12,691 bases of DNA from JAJPIG01 sp035504735. Lineage in GTDB: Bacteria > Desulfobacterota > Binatia > Binatales > Binataceae. The notes beneath the pieces are model-generated. The model was not told the DNA's origin and did no database searches. It was given only the letters and a program-made list of their open reading frames with translations. This document shows positions 1-7,642 of the stretch, piece after piece. Position numbers and translations under genes: made by a program. The DNA is taken from assembly GCA_035504735.1 (NCBI GenBank), contig DATJRJ010000261.1, positions 1 through 12,691 of the forward strand, given 5' to 3'. Every line of letters starts with the position of its first letter. Position 1 is the stretch's first letter.

Positions 1-1
1 G

Positions 2-442
2 CGCTTCATCGGCAAGGTAAGTCCGGTTCATTTCTTCTGGGGCAGCTTCGATCTGGCGGTGACGCGCTTTTCCGGACGATTGGCGCCAATCCATCCGGGC
101 GTACCAAATATTGCCGATAGCGTCACGCGCGAAGCCTATTCGCACCAGGTGAGCAGCTGCGGTTTCTGGCCCGGAGGCGGCGCTTTCGATACACCGATTT
201 TCTACTCCTACGCTTATCCCCAGCCGCCCGGCTTTCCCGAAGCGCGGGTGCGGCCCGACAGCGCAATCTATAGTCGGGAATTGGGAGAGTTCATCCTGCC
301 CTATGATGCTGTCCGAACCGCCGATGCGCCGGACGACCTGCTGCTCGAGTTTTTGCAAAGCACCTACCAGGCCGCGGCCGACCTGGCGCACTGGGACCGA
401 GCCAGCCTGGAGCGCGCGGAGAGCGTCCGGCCCGCTTCCTAA
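2..442 (+). CDS. DUF5996 family protein, C-terminal part (cut by left edge)
   Basis: The frame is open to the left edge, so this is the last 146 codons of a longer gene, ending in TAA at 440-442. A GTG at 59 lies inside conserved sequence and is not a credible start. The visible protein has the signature blocks of DUF5996: HFFWGSFDLAVTRFSGR, then TREAYSHQVSSCGFWPGG, FYSYAYPQP and EFILPYDAVR, ending with a WDR-containing helix. From memory the family is about 300 residues long, so roughly half is visible. The function of DUF5996 is unknown. The many conserved aromatic residues, His and Arg suggest a soluble protein, possibly an enzyme, but that is inference. I see no signal peptide or membrane segment in this part. 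The next gene starts 107 nt downstream, so operon membership is uncertain. Confidence 0.85.
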   Translation, partial: RFIGKVSPVHFFWGSFDLAVTRFSGRLAPIHPGVPNIADSVTREAYSHQVSSCGFWPGGGAFDTPIFYSYAYPQPPGFPEARVRPDSAIYSRELGEFILPYDAVRTADAPDDLLLEFLQSTYQAAADLAHWDRASLERAESVRPAS

Positions 443-497
443 TTTGGCAACGCGTTGGTTATTTATTTGATAGACTTTCAGTCTGACCTCGTGCCCA

Positions 498-520
498 CGC
501 GACAACTTCGGAAAGTCGCG
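498..520 (+). repeat. Small hairpin in the leader of the MetE-like gene
   Basis: CGCGAC (498-503) is the reverse complement of GTCGCG (515-520), enclosing an 11-nt loop that itself holds ACTT/AAGT. It lies about 30 nt before the start at 550. No T-run follows it, so it does not look like an intrinsic terminator for the DUF5996 gene. It may be a chance fold or a 5'-leader structure. I found no convincing sigma-70 promoter in 443-549. Confidence 0.3.
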
Positions 521-549
521 GGACGAAAAACCATTGAGGTAAGAAAGCC

Positions 550-1599
550 ATGACAGCAACCTCGCGACCGATACTGTTGGTGGGCGGCGTGGCGATGAAG
601 TCCTCGTCCGAAGTTTTTGAGGCGCTGGGCGCGGCGCTTGGAAACCATGCGCGGCGGCTGCCCGATGGAGAAACCGGCACGCGCAGCGATTGGATCGGAT
701 GGCAGGGAGCGGTCTTCGCGAAGGCCCGAGGCCTCGAGCCGGAAGGCCAGCATCTCATCCCTGGCGGACCGCCGTTTACGCTCCATCGAATCAAACCGGG
801 CGTGAGCGTATCCGACATTCAATTTGGTCCACTCGGTTATGTCGCCGCCGCGACTCAATCCTACCTCGATTTCACCCAGATCCGGGCGGCCGGTAAAATT
901 CCCGCCACCACCCGCTTTCAGGTGAGCCTGCCGACCCCGCTCGCACCCTGCTCGGCGTTTCTCGTCCCTTCCGCGGTGCCGATGGTATGGCCGGTATACG
1001 AACGCCGGATGCTGAAGGAGGTTGATGAGATCGCGAACGCGATTCCGCATCGCGATCTCGCGCTTCAGTGGGACATCGCTGTCGAAATGGTCGTTCTGGA
1101 AGCGCGTCGTACTGGAAAGAAGCTGCCCGGCTTCGCCACCGACATTTCGATGGAAGCGATGGTCGATTCGATCGCGCGAGTCTCCAATCATGTGCCCGCG
1201 GATATCGAGCTCGGATTGCATCTCTGCTACGGCGACCGCGGCCACAAACACATCATCGAGCCTCCGGATACCAGCCTGATGGTCGAAATCAGTAACCGTC
1301 TGGTTGCCGCGATCAATCGCCCGATCAACTGGCTTCACATGCCTGTTCCGCGCGAGCGTGACGACGACGCTTATTTCGCGCCGCTGAAGAACCTCAAGCT
1401 TAAGTCGGGCACGGAACTGTATCTCGGCCTCATTCATCTCACCGGCGGTATCGAGGGCATTAAACGCCGCATCGCCACCGCGCAGCGATTCGTAGCGAAT
1501 TTTGGAGCCGCGACCGAATGCGGTCTGAGCCGGCGTCCGCCCGAGACGATGGGCGAGGTGCTCGCGCTTCACCGCCAGGTCGCGGAGCTCGGAAGCTAA
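550..1599 (+). CDS. MetE C-terminal-like (UROD/MetE-fold) protein, function unknown
   Basis: A 349-aa protein of the cobalamin-independent methionine synthase C-terminal (UROD/MetE-like TIM barrel) superfamily, without the N-terminal half of classical MetE. It opens with a hydrophobic strand and a GG turn (residues 7-14), then LPDGETG (38-43), a block I associate with uncharacterised MetE-like proteins. Possible zinc ligands match the MetE order: His224-x-Cys226 in LHLCYGD, a Glu near 246, and Cys324 in ECGLSRR, which corresponds to the DCGLKTR block of MetE. LQWDIAVE (172-179) resembles the core barrel strand of the family. The start is supported by GAGGT at 536-540, 9 nt before ATG. Only 8 nt separate its stop from the universal stress gene, so the two are probably co-transcribed. 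A methyl-transfer reaction is plausible from the fold; donor and acceptor are unknown. It could be a core MetE or a demethylase-type relative. Confidence 0.8.
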   Translation: MTATSRPILLVGGVAMKSSSEVFEALGAALGNHARRLPDGETGTRSDWIGWQGAVFAKARGLEPEGQHLIPGGPPFTLHRIKPGVSVSDIQFGPLGYVAAATQSYLDFTQIRAAGKIPATTRFQVSLPTPLAPCSAFLVPSAVPMVWPVYERRMLKEVDEIANAIPHRDLALQWDIAVEMVVLEARRTGKKLPGFATDISMEAMVDSIARVSNHVPADIELGLHLCYGDRGHKHIIEPPDTSLMVEISNRLVAAINRPINWLHMPVPRERDDDAYFAPLKNLKLKSGTELYLGLIHLTGGIEGIKRRIATAQRFVANFGAATECGLSRRPPETMGEVLALHRQVAELGS

Positions 1600-1607
1600 G
1601 GAATTAA

Positions 1608-2015
1608 ATGGCATCAGCACTGTTCAAGAAGATTCTCTGCCTGGTGGATTTTGACCGCGTATCGGTTCCGGCGATCGAGTTGGTTCAAAAGCTCGCGCTC
1701 CAGAATGATGCCACCGTCTACTTGCTGTACGTCGTTCCCGGCCCCTCGCTTCCGGCCGATCTCGAGGAGGTCGCCAGAGACAATATGCGCGGCGTTGCGC
1801 AAAAATGGCTGGCGAAGAAGGTCGAGCACGAGATTGTCGTAAGCTCGGGCAAGCCAGCTGCCGGGATCGTAAACGCGCAACAGACGCTCGGTGTTGACCT
1901 GATCGTGATGGCGACGCATGGCCGCACCGGCGCCGACCATAGCCGGCTCGGCAGTGTGGCGGAGCAGGTGATACGTCTGTCGTCGTGTCCGGTCGTCACA
2001 GTGCGGCCGCGCTAA
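1608..2015 (+). CDS. Universal stress protein (UspA family), single domain
   Basis: A 135-aa cytoplasmic protein with one Usp domain, the normal length for a stand-alone member. The N-terminal strand FKKILCLVDF carries the conserved Asp14. The C-terminal half has the ATP-type loop: ATHG (102-105), nine residues, then GS (115-116), followed by VAEQVIRLSSCPVVTVRP. The first Gly of the G-2x-G-9x-G(S/T) motif is Ala, a common substitution in MATHGR-type members, so nucleotide binding is likely but not certain. The start ATG is preceded by AAGGA overlapping the stop of the MetE-like gene, which implies translational coupling and co-transcription. Such proteins usually dimerise and respond to starvation or stress. 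The tight pairing with a MetE-like gene may mean joint regulation, but no partner function can be read from the sequence. Confidence 0.95.
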   Translation: MASALFKKILCLVDFDRVSVPAIELVQKLALQNDATVYLLYVVPGPSLPADLEEVARDNMRGVAQKWLAKKVEHEIVVSSGKPAAGIVNAQQTLGVDLIVMATHGRTGADHSRLGSVAEQVIRLSSCPVVTVRPR

Positions 2016-2063
2016 CCCGCTTTCGCCCGGGAAAACACTATCGCAGCCGCCTGCTGCCTCGCG

Positions 2064-2828
2064 ATGGCATTTGTGCCACATTTGGTGAGTATGCGGGGGA
2101 GGAAAGCCAATGCGGCGCGATGGGGGCTGCTGATCGGCCTGTGCCTCGCACCTTTGGTCCTGCAGCCGGTACCGGCGAGCGCTCAGGACGATTCAACGTC
2201 GTCAGTCGACACCATTTCACCGCCCAGCACGACCGAGATTCCGCCGGCGGTGATGCCTTCTCAGGGCGACGCCGTTCCCGCCGTCCTTCCACCCGACATC
2301 TACAATCCCGGGGTCGATAGCGACGGCAATCCGGATCAAGCCCCGCCCGCCGAGCTGCGCCAGGAAATGCAGAGCTTGCGCGATTTCAGGGAGGAAGAAG
2401 AAGACAACATTTCTTCGCTCGGGATGGTCCTGCGCGAGGCTCATCGCGGAGTCGACGGCAACGGCGAGGTGGCCGGCCTGCTGGTTCTCGAGGTGATGCC
2501 GGGTACGCCGGCCGCCTATGCCGGTCTGAAGGGTCTGAGTTCGGGTATCAATTCCGCGCTGGCGGGCGCCGCGTTTGCTGCTTCGCTCTTTTTCCCGCCG
2601 GCGATGCTGGCCGCGGCGGTGGTCAGCGGCACTCGGGTTGGCGAGTCTTACGATCTTATAATCGGGATGGATAGCGAGCGGATTACCAACTATCTCGATT
2701 TCTCGGAACGGATGCGCCAAGTGCGTGCCGGCGAAGTCGTTTACCTGAGCGTGTCGCGCAATGGCAAACGGACGCAGATACCGATCACGATACCAGCTTT
2801 TAGCGCCGCCGCTTTTGGCTCACCATAA
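2064..2828 (+). CDS. Exported PDZ-like domain protein with hydrophobic insertion
   Basis: A protein of 254 aa from the ATG at 2064. The in-frame ATG at 2091 (residue 10) gives a more typical signal peptide: RGRK, a hydrophobic core at residues 20-33, and a likely cut after ASA (38-40). Neither start has a good ribosome site. Residues 41-115 are a Pro-rich, then acidic, low-complexity linker (REEEEDN at 109-115). Residues 117-243 look like a PDZ domain: GLLVLEVMPGTPAAYAGL (138-155) is the classic strand-loop, and YDLIIGMDSERI (196-207) and VVYLSVSRNGK (225-235) are the later strands. Between AGL and YDLI, where a normal PDZ has only a few residues, lie about 40 residues with a very hydrophobic stretch (161-188). 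No protease domain is present. It is probably periplasmic or membrane-associated, perhaps a scaffold or peptide-binding protein. It begins 48 nt after the stress gene and may share its transcript. Confidence 0.8.
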   Translation: MAFVPHLVSMRGRKANAARWGLLIGLCLAPLVLQPVPASAQDDSTSSVDTISPPSTTEIPPAVMPSQGDAVPAVLPPDIYNPGVDSDGNPDQAPPAELRQEMQSLRDFREEEEDNISSLGMVLREAHRGVDGNGEVAGLLVLEVMPGTPAAYAGLKGLSSGINSALAGAAFAASLFFPPAMLAAAVVSGTRVGESYDLIIGMDSERITNYLDFSERMRQVRAGEVVYLSVSRNGKRTQIPITIPAFSAAAFGSP

Positions 2829-2900
2829 TTCTTAGCCTCTTTAAGAACGTAACCCCATAAAGTTCTGTTCTCGAAACTAGCCTGACTAGCTACGGTGTGG

Positions 2901-2926
2901 AACAAGCGCTAACGCCTGCTTGTTTT
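2901..2926 (+). terminator. Possible intrinsic terminator after the PDZ-like gene
   Basis: AACAAGC (2901-2907) and GCTTGTT (2918-2924) form a 7-bp stem with a 10-nt loop, and the right arm runs into TTTT (2923-2926). The stem is not GC-rich. A second, weaker hairpin, TTCTTA/TAAGAA, lies at 2829-2847 directly after the stop. Either could end transcription of the PDZ-like gene before the large gene at 3001. The 172-nt gap 2829-3000 is visibly more AT-rich than the flanking genes and would be the natural place for that gene's promoter, but I see no clear -35/-10 pair. Confidence 0.35.
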
Positions 2927-3000
2927 CTGCTCCTTCAATGATATAGGACTCCAAAGGCAGCAACTCGACAGGTTCGCGGTCAGGTAGGAACCCGCGCGTA

Positions 3001-6000
3001 ATGCGGGGCCGAGAGGGGAAATTTCCAGTGGATGAGTCCGATCCCGGATCGAGGGTTAGAGCGCGGCTTGGGAATTCGAAACGTACAATTCCGGCAGCAA
3101 TCTTCACCGTTCTGATAGGGCTCGCGCTGGCGAGCGCCGTCCTGCCGAGCCATCTGCGAGTCGGTGCGCTATGGCGTTTGTGGAATCCGGCAGGAGCCGG
3201 TCTCGCGCGAGCCGCCATGAACCCGCCGGGACTCGGCGGAATCGACCAGGCAAAAGCAAAAGCGCCGACGCCCGATACCTGCGCCTCAGGCACTTTGACG
3301 CCGGGCAACCCGAACCAGGTGCCAGACCCAGCCCCCGATCTGCTTATCACCAAGCCGTGTACGGTTCCGGGCGGCGCCGGCGGCACCGGCAACGCCATGA
3401 ATTATTATTATGGCGATGTCCATATCTATAATGGCGGCAGCCTGACTTTCGCCGATGCGCAGATCCAGTTCTGGGCTCATTCGATCCTGGTCGAAAACAA
3501 CGGCAGCCTGATCGCCGGAACGCCGACTCAGCCGATTGGCCAGACCGGCCGCGGTCCGAATTGCACGACCGTTGATACTGTCACAACCTGCACCAATTCC
3601 GGCGTTCTGACGATTAATCTGTACGGCGCCCCTACCGATGCGGACATCAAATGCGCAACGGGAGATACTTGCGGCGCCCCTTCCGAGATCTGGACTTCTA
3701 ATGGCAATACGAAGTTCCCGGCCAAAATTGGAGATAAGGACTATAGCCTGCCGGGCGGAGTCAGCGACTACTTTTATGGCTACAACTATATGCCGAACGA
3801 CATGCCACCGCATGATAAGGGCTTCTTCGGCAACAAGGTTCTGGCGGTCTCCTACAACGGCACCCTGCAGATGTACGGGATGAAAGGCGCGCTGCCCGCG
3901 GCCAGCAATCCCTCGCCGGTTAATTCCGGCCTGAGCTGGGCGCGGCTCGAAGCAACCGTCGATCCCCAGGACGCTTCCGGCGGCACCGTTCTACAACTCG
4001 ACCGCGTGGTCGACTGGCAGCCTGGCGATAACGTCGTCGTCACCACCACCGACTTCTTTGCCAGCCATTCGGAACAACGCGCCGTCGCCAGCATCAAATC
4101 GATTGTCGATTCGAATTCGAACACGGTCTCGCAGGTTACCCTCAGCGCCGGCGTCACCTGGATTCACAACGGCCAGTACTTCGACCTGAGTACTATCGAT
4201 CCCACCAATCGTCTCGGATTGGCGATTACGCTCACTGACGGTCAAACCAAGGGTATCGAAAACCGTGCCGCGGTCGCGCTCCTGAGCCGCAGCATCCGGA
4301 TCGTTTCCGGCGGCGATACCATCAATTCCTCGCTACTACCGGCCAACTCAGCATCCACCGACCGCTACTACGGCGGCCATACCATCGTGCGCCAGGGCTT
4401 CGCGGACTATGAGATGCAAGGGGTCGAGCTGTACCAGCTAGGCCAGGGCGGCAGTATCGGGCATTATCCAATCCACTTCCATCTCGCGCGGGTAACCGCC
4501 CCAGCGACGTACAATAGTGTGCCGCGCAACACTTTCGTCTCCGATTGTTCGATCTGGGACTCGATGACGCGCTTCATCACGCTGCACGCGACCCAGAACG
4601 TGACCCTGGCGAGAAACGTCGGGTACGAGTCGATTGGGCACGGCTACTACCTCGAAGACGGCTCGGAGATCAACAACAAGCTCTATTCGAATGTCGGCAT
4701 CATGGCCCGTGCCGGGGTAGTCAACGCGCAGAATCCGCGCGGAGTACCGGGCATCCTGGCCGCCTTCACCACGCCGGGCGATGGGTTTCCCTTTCGCTCG
4801 GATTGGGCCCAGCCGACTGTGTTCTGGATCATGAACGGCTGGAATGACTTCCAGGGCAATCTGGCGGCCGGCGCCGGCACCTGCGGCGCATGCTACTGGT
4901 TCGTGCCGGGCCGGAACAGCGGCTTCTCTTCGACTATGAAATGGGACGGCTACGCAGCCATCCAGCAGGGACGCGATGGAACCTCGCCCATGCAGCAGTT
5001 CTACCAGAACTACTGTACCTCAGCCGCAAACTCGTTCATCACCATCGGCGATACTTTCGCATGCAACGGCGTTGGCGATGTCCCGGGGCCGCCGGCCACG
5101 CTTCCGGCAACGCCTAAGCCTACCCCCGTCCCTGATGCGCATCTGAGTCCGATCCGTAACCCGATAGCCGAAAAGATGATGCCCGGATATTTTCCGAGTG
5201 TCCCGGGAGGCGGCAGCCGCCTGGCGACGCGATGCCCGGCGGGAGCGGACTGCAGCGACTTGTCCAAGGTGTTCACCTGCTCCGGAGCACAAAAAATGAT
5301 CGCCGGGGACAACACGAATAAGGGCAACTGCATGGTCACAGTGCTTGACCATTACACGACCTCCTTCAACTACTCGGAGCTCAACATTGGAGCGATCTGG
5401 CTGCGGCCGGAATGGTACCTGGTGCTCAACAGCGCCGTCACTGACATCTTGAGTGGCGGTCTGACCTTCGTTACCGGAGGCGGCTTCACCCATTCGGACG
5501 CGATCCAAGGTTACTGGGCGCTGGCGCGCAAGGACGTATTCGTCGGCACTACGCAGCCAAACCCCGCCAATCGATCTGATCCGCACTACAATCCATTCGT
5601 AGACAATGACGGTCCGTTCAACCCGCCATTCAGCGGGGTTCCGAATCCGGGCGTCAGATGCGAAACTAACCAGTCGGCCTACCAGGCTCGGCCGGGAAAT
5701 TATTGTCTCTCCTCGCCGGACGGAATGGTCATTCAGATCGACAACTTCGGCGTAAACCAGCGGTTTTTCAATATCTACGACGGTCCATCGTATGAGGACT
5801 CGAACGCCTACGCTGATATCACGCCGACCTACCTGACCGGCTGCGATCCAAGCACGGGCCCATGCATATCGGACTGGATGGTGGGTAATTCGACCGGAGT
5901 GCCGAGAGATTGGTCCAAAACCGCAGCCGCCGGACGCTGTTACCTGCCTAACGCCGCGATCGCGTGGAAGCAGCCCAACGGGTTTTACTATCCGCCGGCC

Positions 6001-7500
6001 TTCCACTCCACCAATTTGCTATTCCAGAACGTGCCGATCCGTCATTTCGTCATCGTGCCTCAACTTCTACCGGGGCAATACAATACGGATCTCAATGGGA
6101 GCAACTACACCTACTGCAGCAGCCCCGGAAATACGCAATACTTCCAGGGCTTTACCGACATCGATCGGCAAACCGAACTGAATGACGACGACGGATCGCT
6201 GACCGGACTGGTTGATACCATATCGGTCAACGAGGACAATTTCTTTTCGGCGCCCGTGGAGACCGCCGAGTGCGCCTCCAACCAGGGAGTCGGTCCCTCA
6301 CCGGACAATAGCGAACTGGCGGGACTTGAGCTGACCGATAATCAGCCACCCCAGGCTCCTACCGCCACTCCTTCACCGACCAGCTCGCCATCGCCGACCG
6401 CGCGAACCAGCCCCTATGACTATGTAACGACCGTAGTCTATCCGTCCTGCGCCCAGACTGATCCCACGAGCTGCGGCGACCAAACCACGAATCCGTTGGA
6501 CCCCAACTTCGGCCACGGGGGCGATTGGTCGCGAGCTTGCGGCGGCCCCTATTGCTTTGGCGTGCCGCTCTATCGGCAGTATCTAAACCCCGATGAGACC
6601 CAAGCCCCATTCATCCGGATGGCTGGGCAGAGCACTTACCAACGCAGCAGTATGACCCCGAATAACGGCCTCTATTTCATCGAGACGAGGCTGAGCCATC
6701 ACCGTCAGGAGATCGATCCGGCGCTACCTGCGCTGGCTCCTCCGGCACTGCGAAGCTTTAATACCTTCCTCAAGGACCAGAAGTATCACGTGTTTTTAGT
6801 GTACGCGAAAGGAACCACCACGCAGACCTACCAACTCTATGTCGGTAACGGCTTCAATCCCGACAAGGACCTGACCGGCACGCGCGTCGATATCAGCAGT
6901 TCCCCTTACGTGACCAATCCGATCAAACTCGCGGATGCGGACTGGCTGAAGAATGTAAGCTTCGCCAACGGAGTCTTGTCGGTTACGATCAATCTTTCAG
7001 GGCATGCGAGCGAGCTGGATCCGACGAGTCCTTCAGCGGGGCTCTGCAAGCCATCGAGCTTCTGTGCTGTTCTGCAGCCCACCTCCACCCCAAGTCCTTC
7101 CGCTGGGGTTATGAGGAATGCCAAGTCCATTCCCTCTAACGCCGGTGGTACTTGCGGATGCAACGCGAGTGCCGTCGATTATCCGCTGATTAACACCGAT
7201 CCGAACTTCTTGAGCGAGTGCAATGCGGTCTGTGGAAGCTGGGCGATCAAAGACCTCGATTGCCCACCGGTGGTAACCGACCAAGGCAAGTACGTAAGCG
7301 GCGGATGCTTTGGCTTCACGGTGAAGCTCGCCGACGACTTCGTATATTCGGACGTGCAGCCAACGGCACTCCCGACGCCGGCGGCTCAGCCGACCTGCTT
7401 CCCCAAATCGGTGTTCAATGTTCCGTTCGCAACGCCGACGCCGAGCCTGGCTGGTGATTGTGCCTACACCACGGTGCCGACCGGTAACTTCTGCCAGTGA
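3001..7500 (+). CDS. Large secreted G8-domain / CEMIP-TMEM2-like beta-helix protein
   Basis: A 1499-aa extracytoplasmic protein. Residues 28-47 form an N-terminal hydrophobic segment after a basic stretch (signal peptide or anchor). Residues about 135-385 match a G8 domain: GDVHIYNGGSLTF, ILVENNGSLIAGT (162-174), KVLAVSYNGTLQMYG (279-293) and DWQPGDNVVV (338-347). Residues 460-572 resemble the CEMIP/TMEM2 beta-helix core: GHYPIHFH (487-494, His488/492/494), DCSIWDSMTRFITLH, then NVGYESIGHGYYLEDG. LNDDDGSLTGL (1060-1070) is another block I associate with that family. Pro/Thr linkers lie near 698-714, 1115-1138, 1358-1368 and 1453-1466. The C-terminal 400 residues are Cys-rich and unrecognised. 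No LPXTG or PEP-CTERM signal is seen. CEMIP and TMEM2 act in hyaluronan breakdown; a polysaccharide ligand or substrate here is inference. The start is either ATG 3001 (AGGAA upstream) or GTG 3028, which has GAGGGG at 3013-3018 at good spacing. Confidence 0.85.
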   Translation: MRGREGKFPVDESDPGSRVRARLGNSKRTIPAAIFTVLIGLALASAVLPSHLRVGALWRLWNPAGAGLARAAMNPPGLGGIDQAKAKAPTPDTCASGTLTPGNPNQVPDPAPDLLITKPCTVPGGAGGTGNAMNYYYGDVHIYNGGSLTFADAQIQFWAHSILVENNGSLIAGTPTQPIGQTGRGPNCTTVDTVTTCTNSGVLTINLYGAPTDADIKCATGDTCGAPSEIWTSNGNTKFPAKIGDKDYSLPGGVSDYFYGYNYMPNDMPPHDKGFFGNKVLAVSYNGTLQMYGMKGALPAASNPSPVNSGLSWARLEATVDPQDASGGTVLQLDRVVDWQPGDNVVVTTTDFFASHSEQRAVASIKSIVDSNSNTVSQVTLSAGVTWIHNGQYFDLSTIDPTNRLGLAITLTDGQTKGIENRAAVALLSRSIRIVSGGDTINSSLLPANSASTDRYYGGHTIVRQGFADYEMQGVELYQLGQGGSIGHYPIHFHLARVTAPATYNSVPRNTFVSDCSIWDSMTRFITLHATQNVTLARNVGYESIGHGYYLEDGSEINNKLYSNVGIMARAGVVNAQNPRGVPGILAAFTTPGDGFPFRSDWAQPTVFWIMNGWNDFQGNLAAGAGTCGACYWFVPGRNSGFSSTMKWDGYAAIQQGRDGTSPMQQFYQNYCTSAANSFITIGDTFACNGVGDVPGPPATLPATPKPTPVPDAHLSPIRNPIAEKMMPGYFPSVPGGGSRLATRCPAGADCSDLSKVFTCSGAQKMIAGDNTNKGNCMVTVLDHYTTSFNYSELNIGAIWLRPEWYLVLNSAVTDILSGGLTFVTGGGFTHSDAIQGYWALARKDVFVGTTQPNPANRSDPHYNPFVDNDGPFNPPFSGVPNPGVRCETNQSAYQARPGNYCLSSPDGMVIQIDNFGVNQRFFNIYDGPSYEDSNAYADITPTYLTGCDPSTGPCISDWMVGNSTGVPRDWSKTAAAGRCYLPNAAIAWKQPNGFYYPPAFHSTNLLFQNVPIRHFVIVPQLLPGQYNTDLNGSNYTYCSSPGNTQYFQGFTDIDRQTELNDDDGSLTGLVDTISVNEDNFFSAPVETAECASNQGVGPSPDNSELAGLELTDNQPPQAPTATPSPTSSPSPTARTSPYDYVTTVVYPSCAQTDPTSCGDQTTNPLDPNFGHGGDWSRACGGPYCFGVPLYRQYLNPDETQAPFIRMAGQSTYQRSSMTPNNGLYFIETRLSHHRQEIDPALPALAPPALRSFNTFLKDQKYHVFLVYAKGTTTQTYQLYVGNGFNPDKDLTGTRVDISSSPYVTNPIKLADADWLKNVSFANGVLSVTINLSGHASELDPTSPSAGLCKPSSFCAVLQPTSTPSPSAGVMRNAKSIPSNAGGTCGCNASAVDYPLINTDPNFLSECNAVCGSWAIKDLDCPPVVTDQGKYVSGGCFGFTVKLADDFVYSDVQPTALPTPAAQPTCFPKSVFNVPFATPTPSLAGDCAYTTVPTGNFCQ
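3013..3018 (+). promoter_or_regulatory. Ribosome-site candidate favouring a GTG start at 3028
   Basis: GAGGGG sits 9 nt before the in-frame GTG at 3028-3030. The ATG at 3001 has only AGGAA about 10 nt upstream. The two starts differ by nine residues, both before the signal segment, so the mature protein is unaffected. Confidence 0.4.
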
Positions 7501-7523
7501 CGGACGGTCGCTGACTTCGATTC

Positions 7524-7563
7524 GGCCTCGACGCCGCCCAATGGGCGGACGTCGAGGCCATTT
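7524..7563 (+). terminator. Strong GC hairpin after the G8-domain gene
   Basis: The left arm GGCCTCGACG (7524-7533) plus CCGCCC (7534-7539) pairs perfectly with GGGCGG (7543-7548) and CGTCGAGGCC (7550-7559). This gives a 16-bp stem with an AAT loop and one bulged A at 7549. It starts 24 nt after the TGA of the large gene. The tail is only ATTTC, without a proper T-run, so it may act as a weak intrinsic terminator, a Rho-associated stop, or a 3'-end stabiliser of the 4.5-kb transcript. Confidence 0.7.
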
Positions 7564-7642
7564 CGGCAGTTTCACTTCGCATGTCATCGCGATGGCGGGT
7601 TGACGGGCCGCGATCGAAAGCTCATAGAGGTAGGGACAGGCG

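Noticed and set aside
478..1620. 380-aa open frame on the - strand over the MetE-like gene
   Set aside because: Antisense to a gene with recognisable family motifs; the product is Arg/His-rich without domain-like blocks, as expected of a shadow frame in GC-rich DNA.
2876..2890. Direct repeat ACTAGC...ACTAGC in the gap at 2829-3000
   Set aside because: Only two 6-nt copies, nothing similar nearby; likely chance.
2886..3398. 170-aa open frame on the - strand across the gap before the G8-domain gene
   Set aside because: Pro/Ala-rich shadow product, no ribosome site noticed, and it overlaps the signal segment of a well-supported gene.
5020..6006. 328-aa open frame on the - strand inside the G8-domain gene
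   Set aside because: It lies within the continuous 1499-codon frame and has a low-complexity Arg/Val-rich product with no family likeness.
3001..7500. Possible frameshift or gene fusion in the 4.5-kb gene
   Set aside because: The frame is continuous and the G8, beta-helix and later blocks follow the order expected of CEMIP-like proteins.
7600..7628. TTGACG with CATAGA 17 nt later as a promoter for the + strand hydrolase
   Set aside because: The -10 matches only 3 of 6, and the implied transcript start would fall in the ribosome site.
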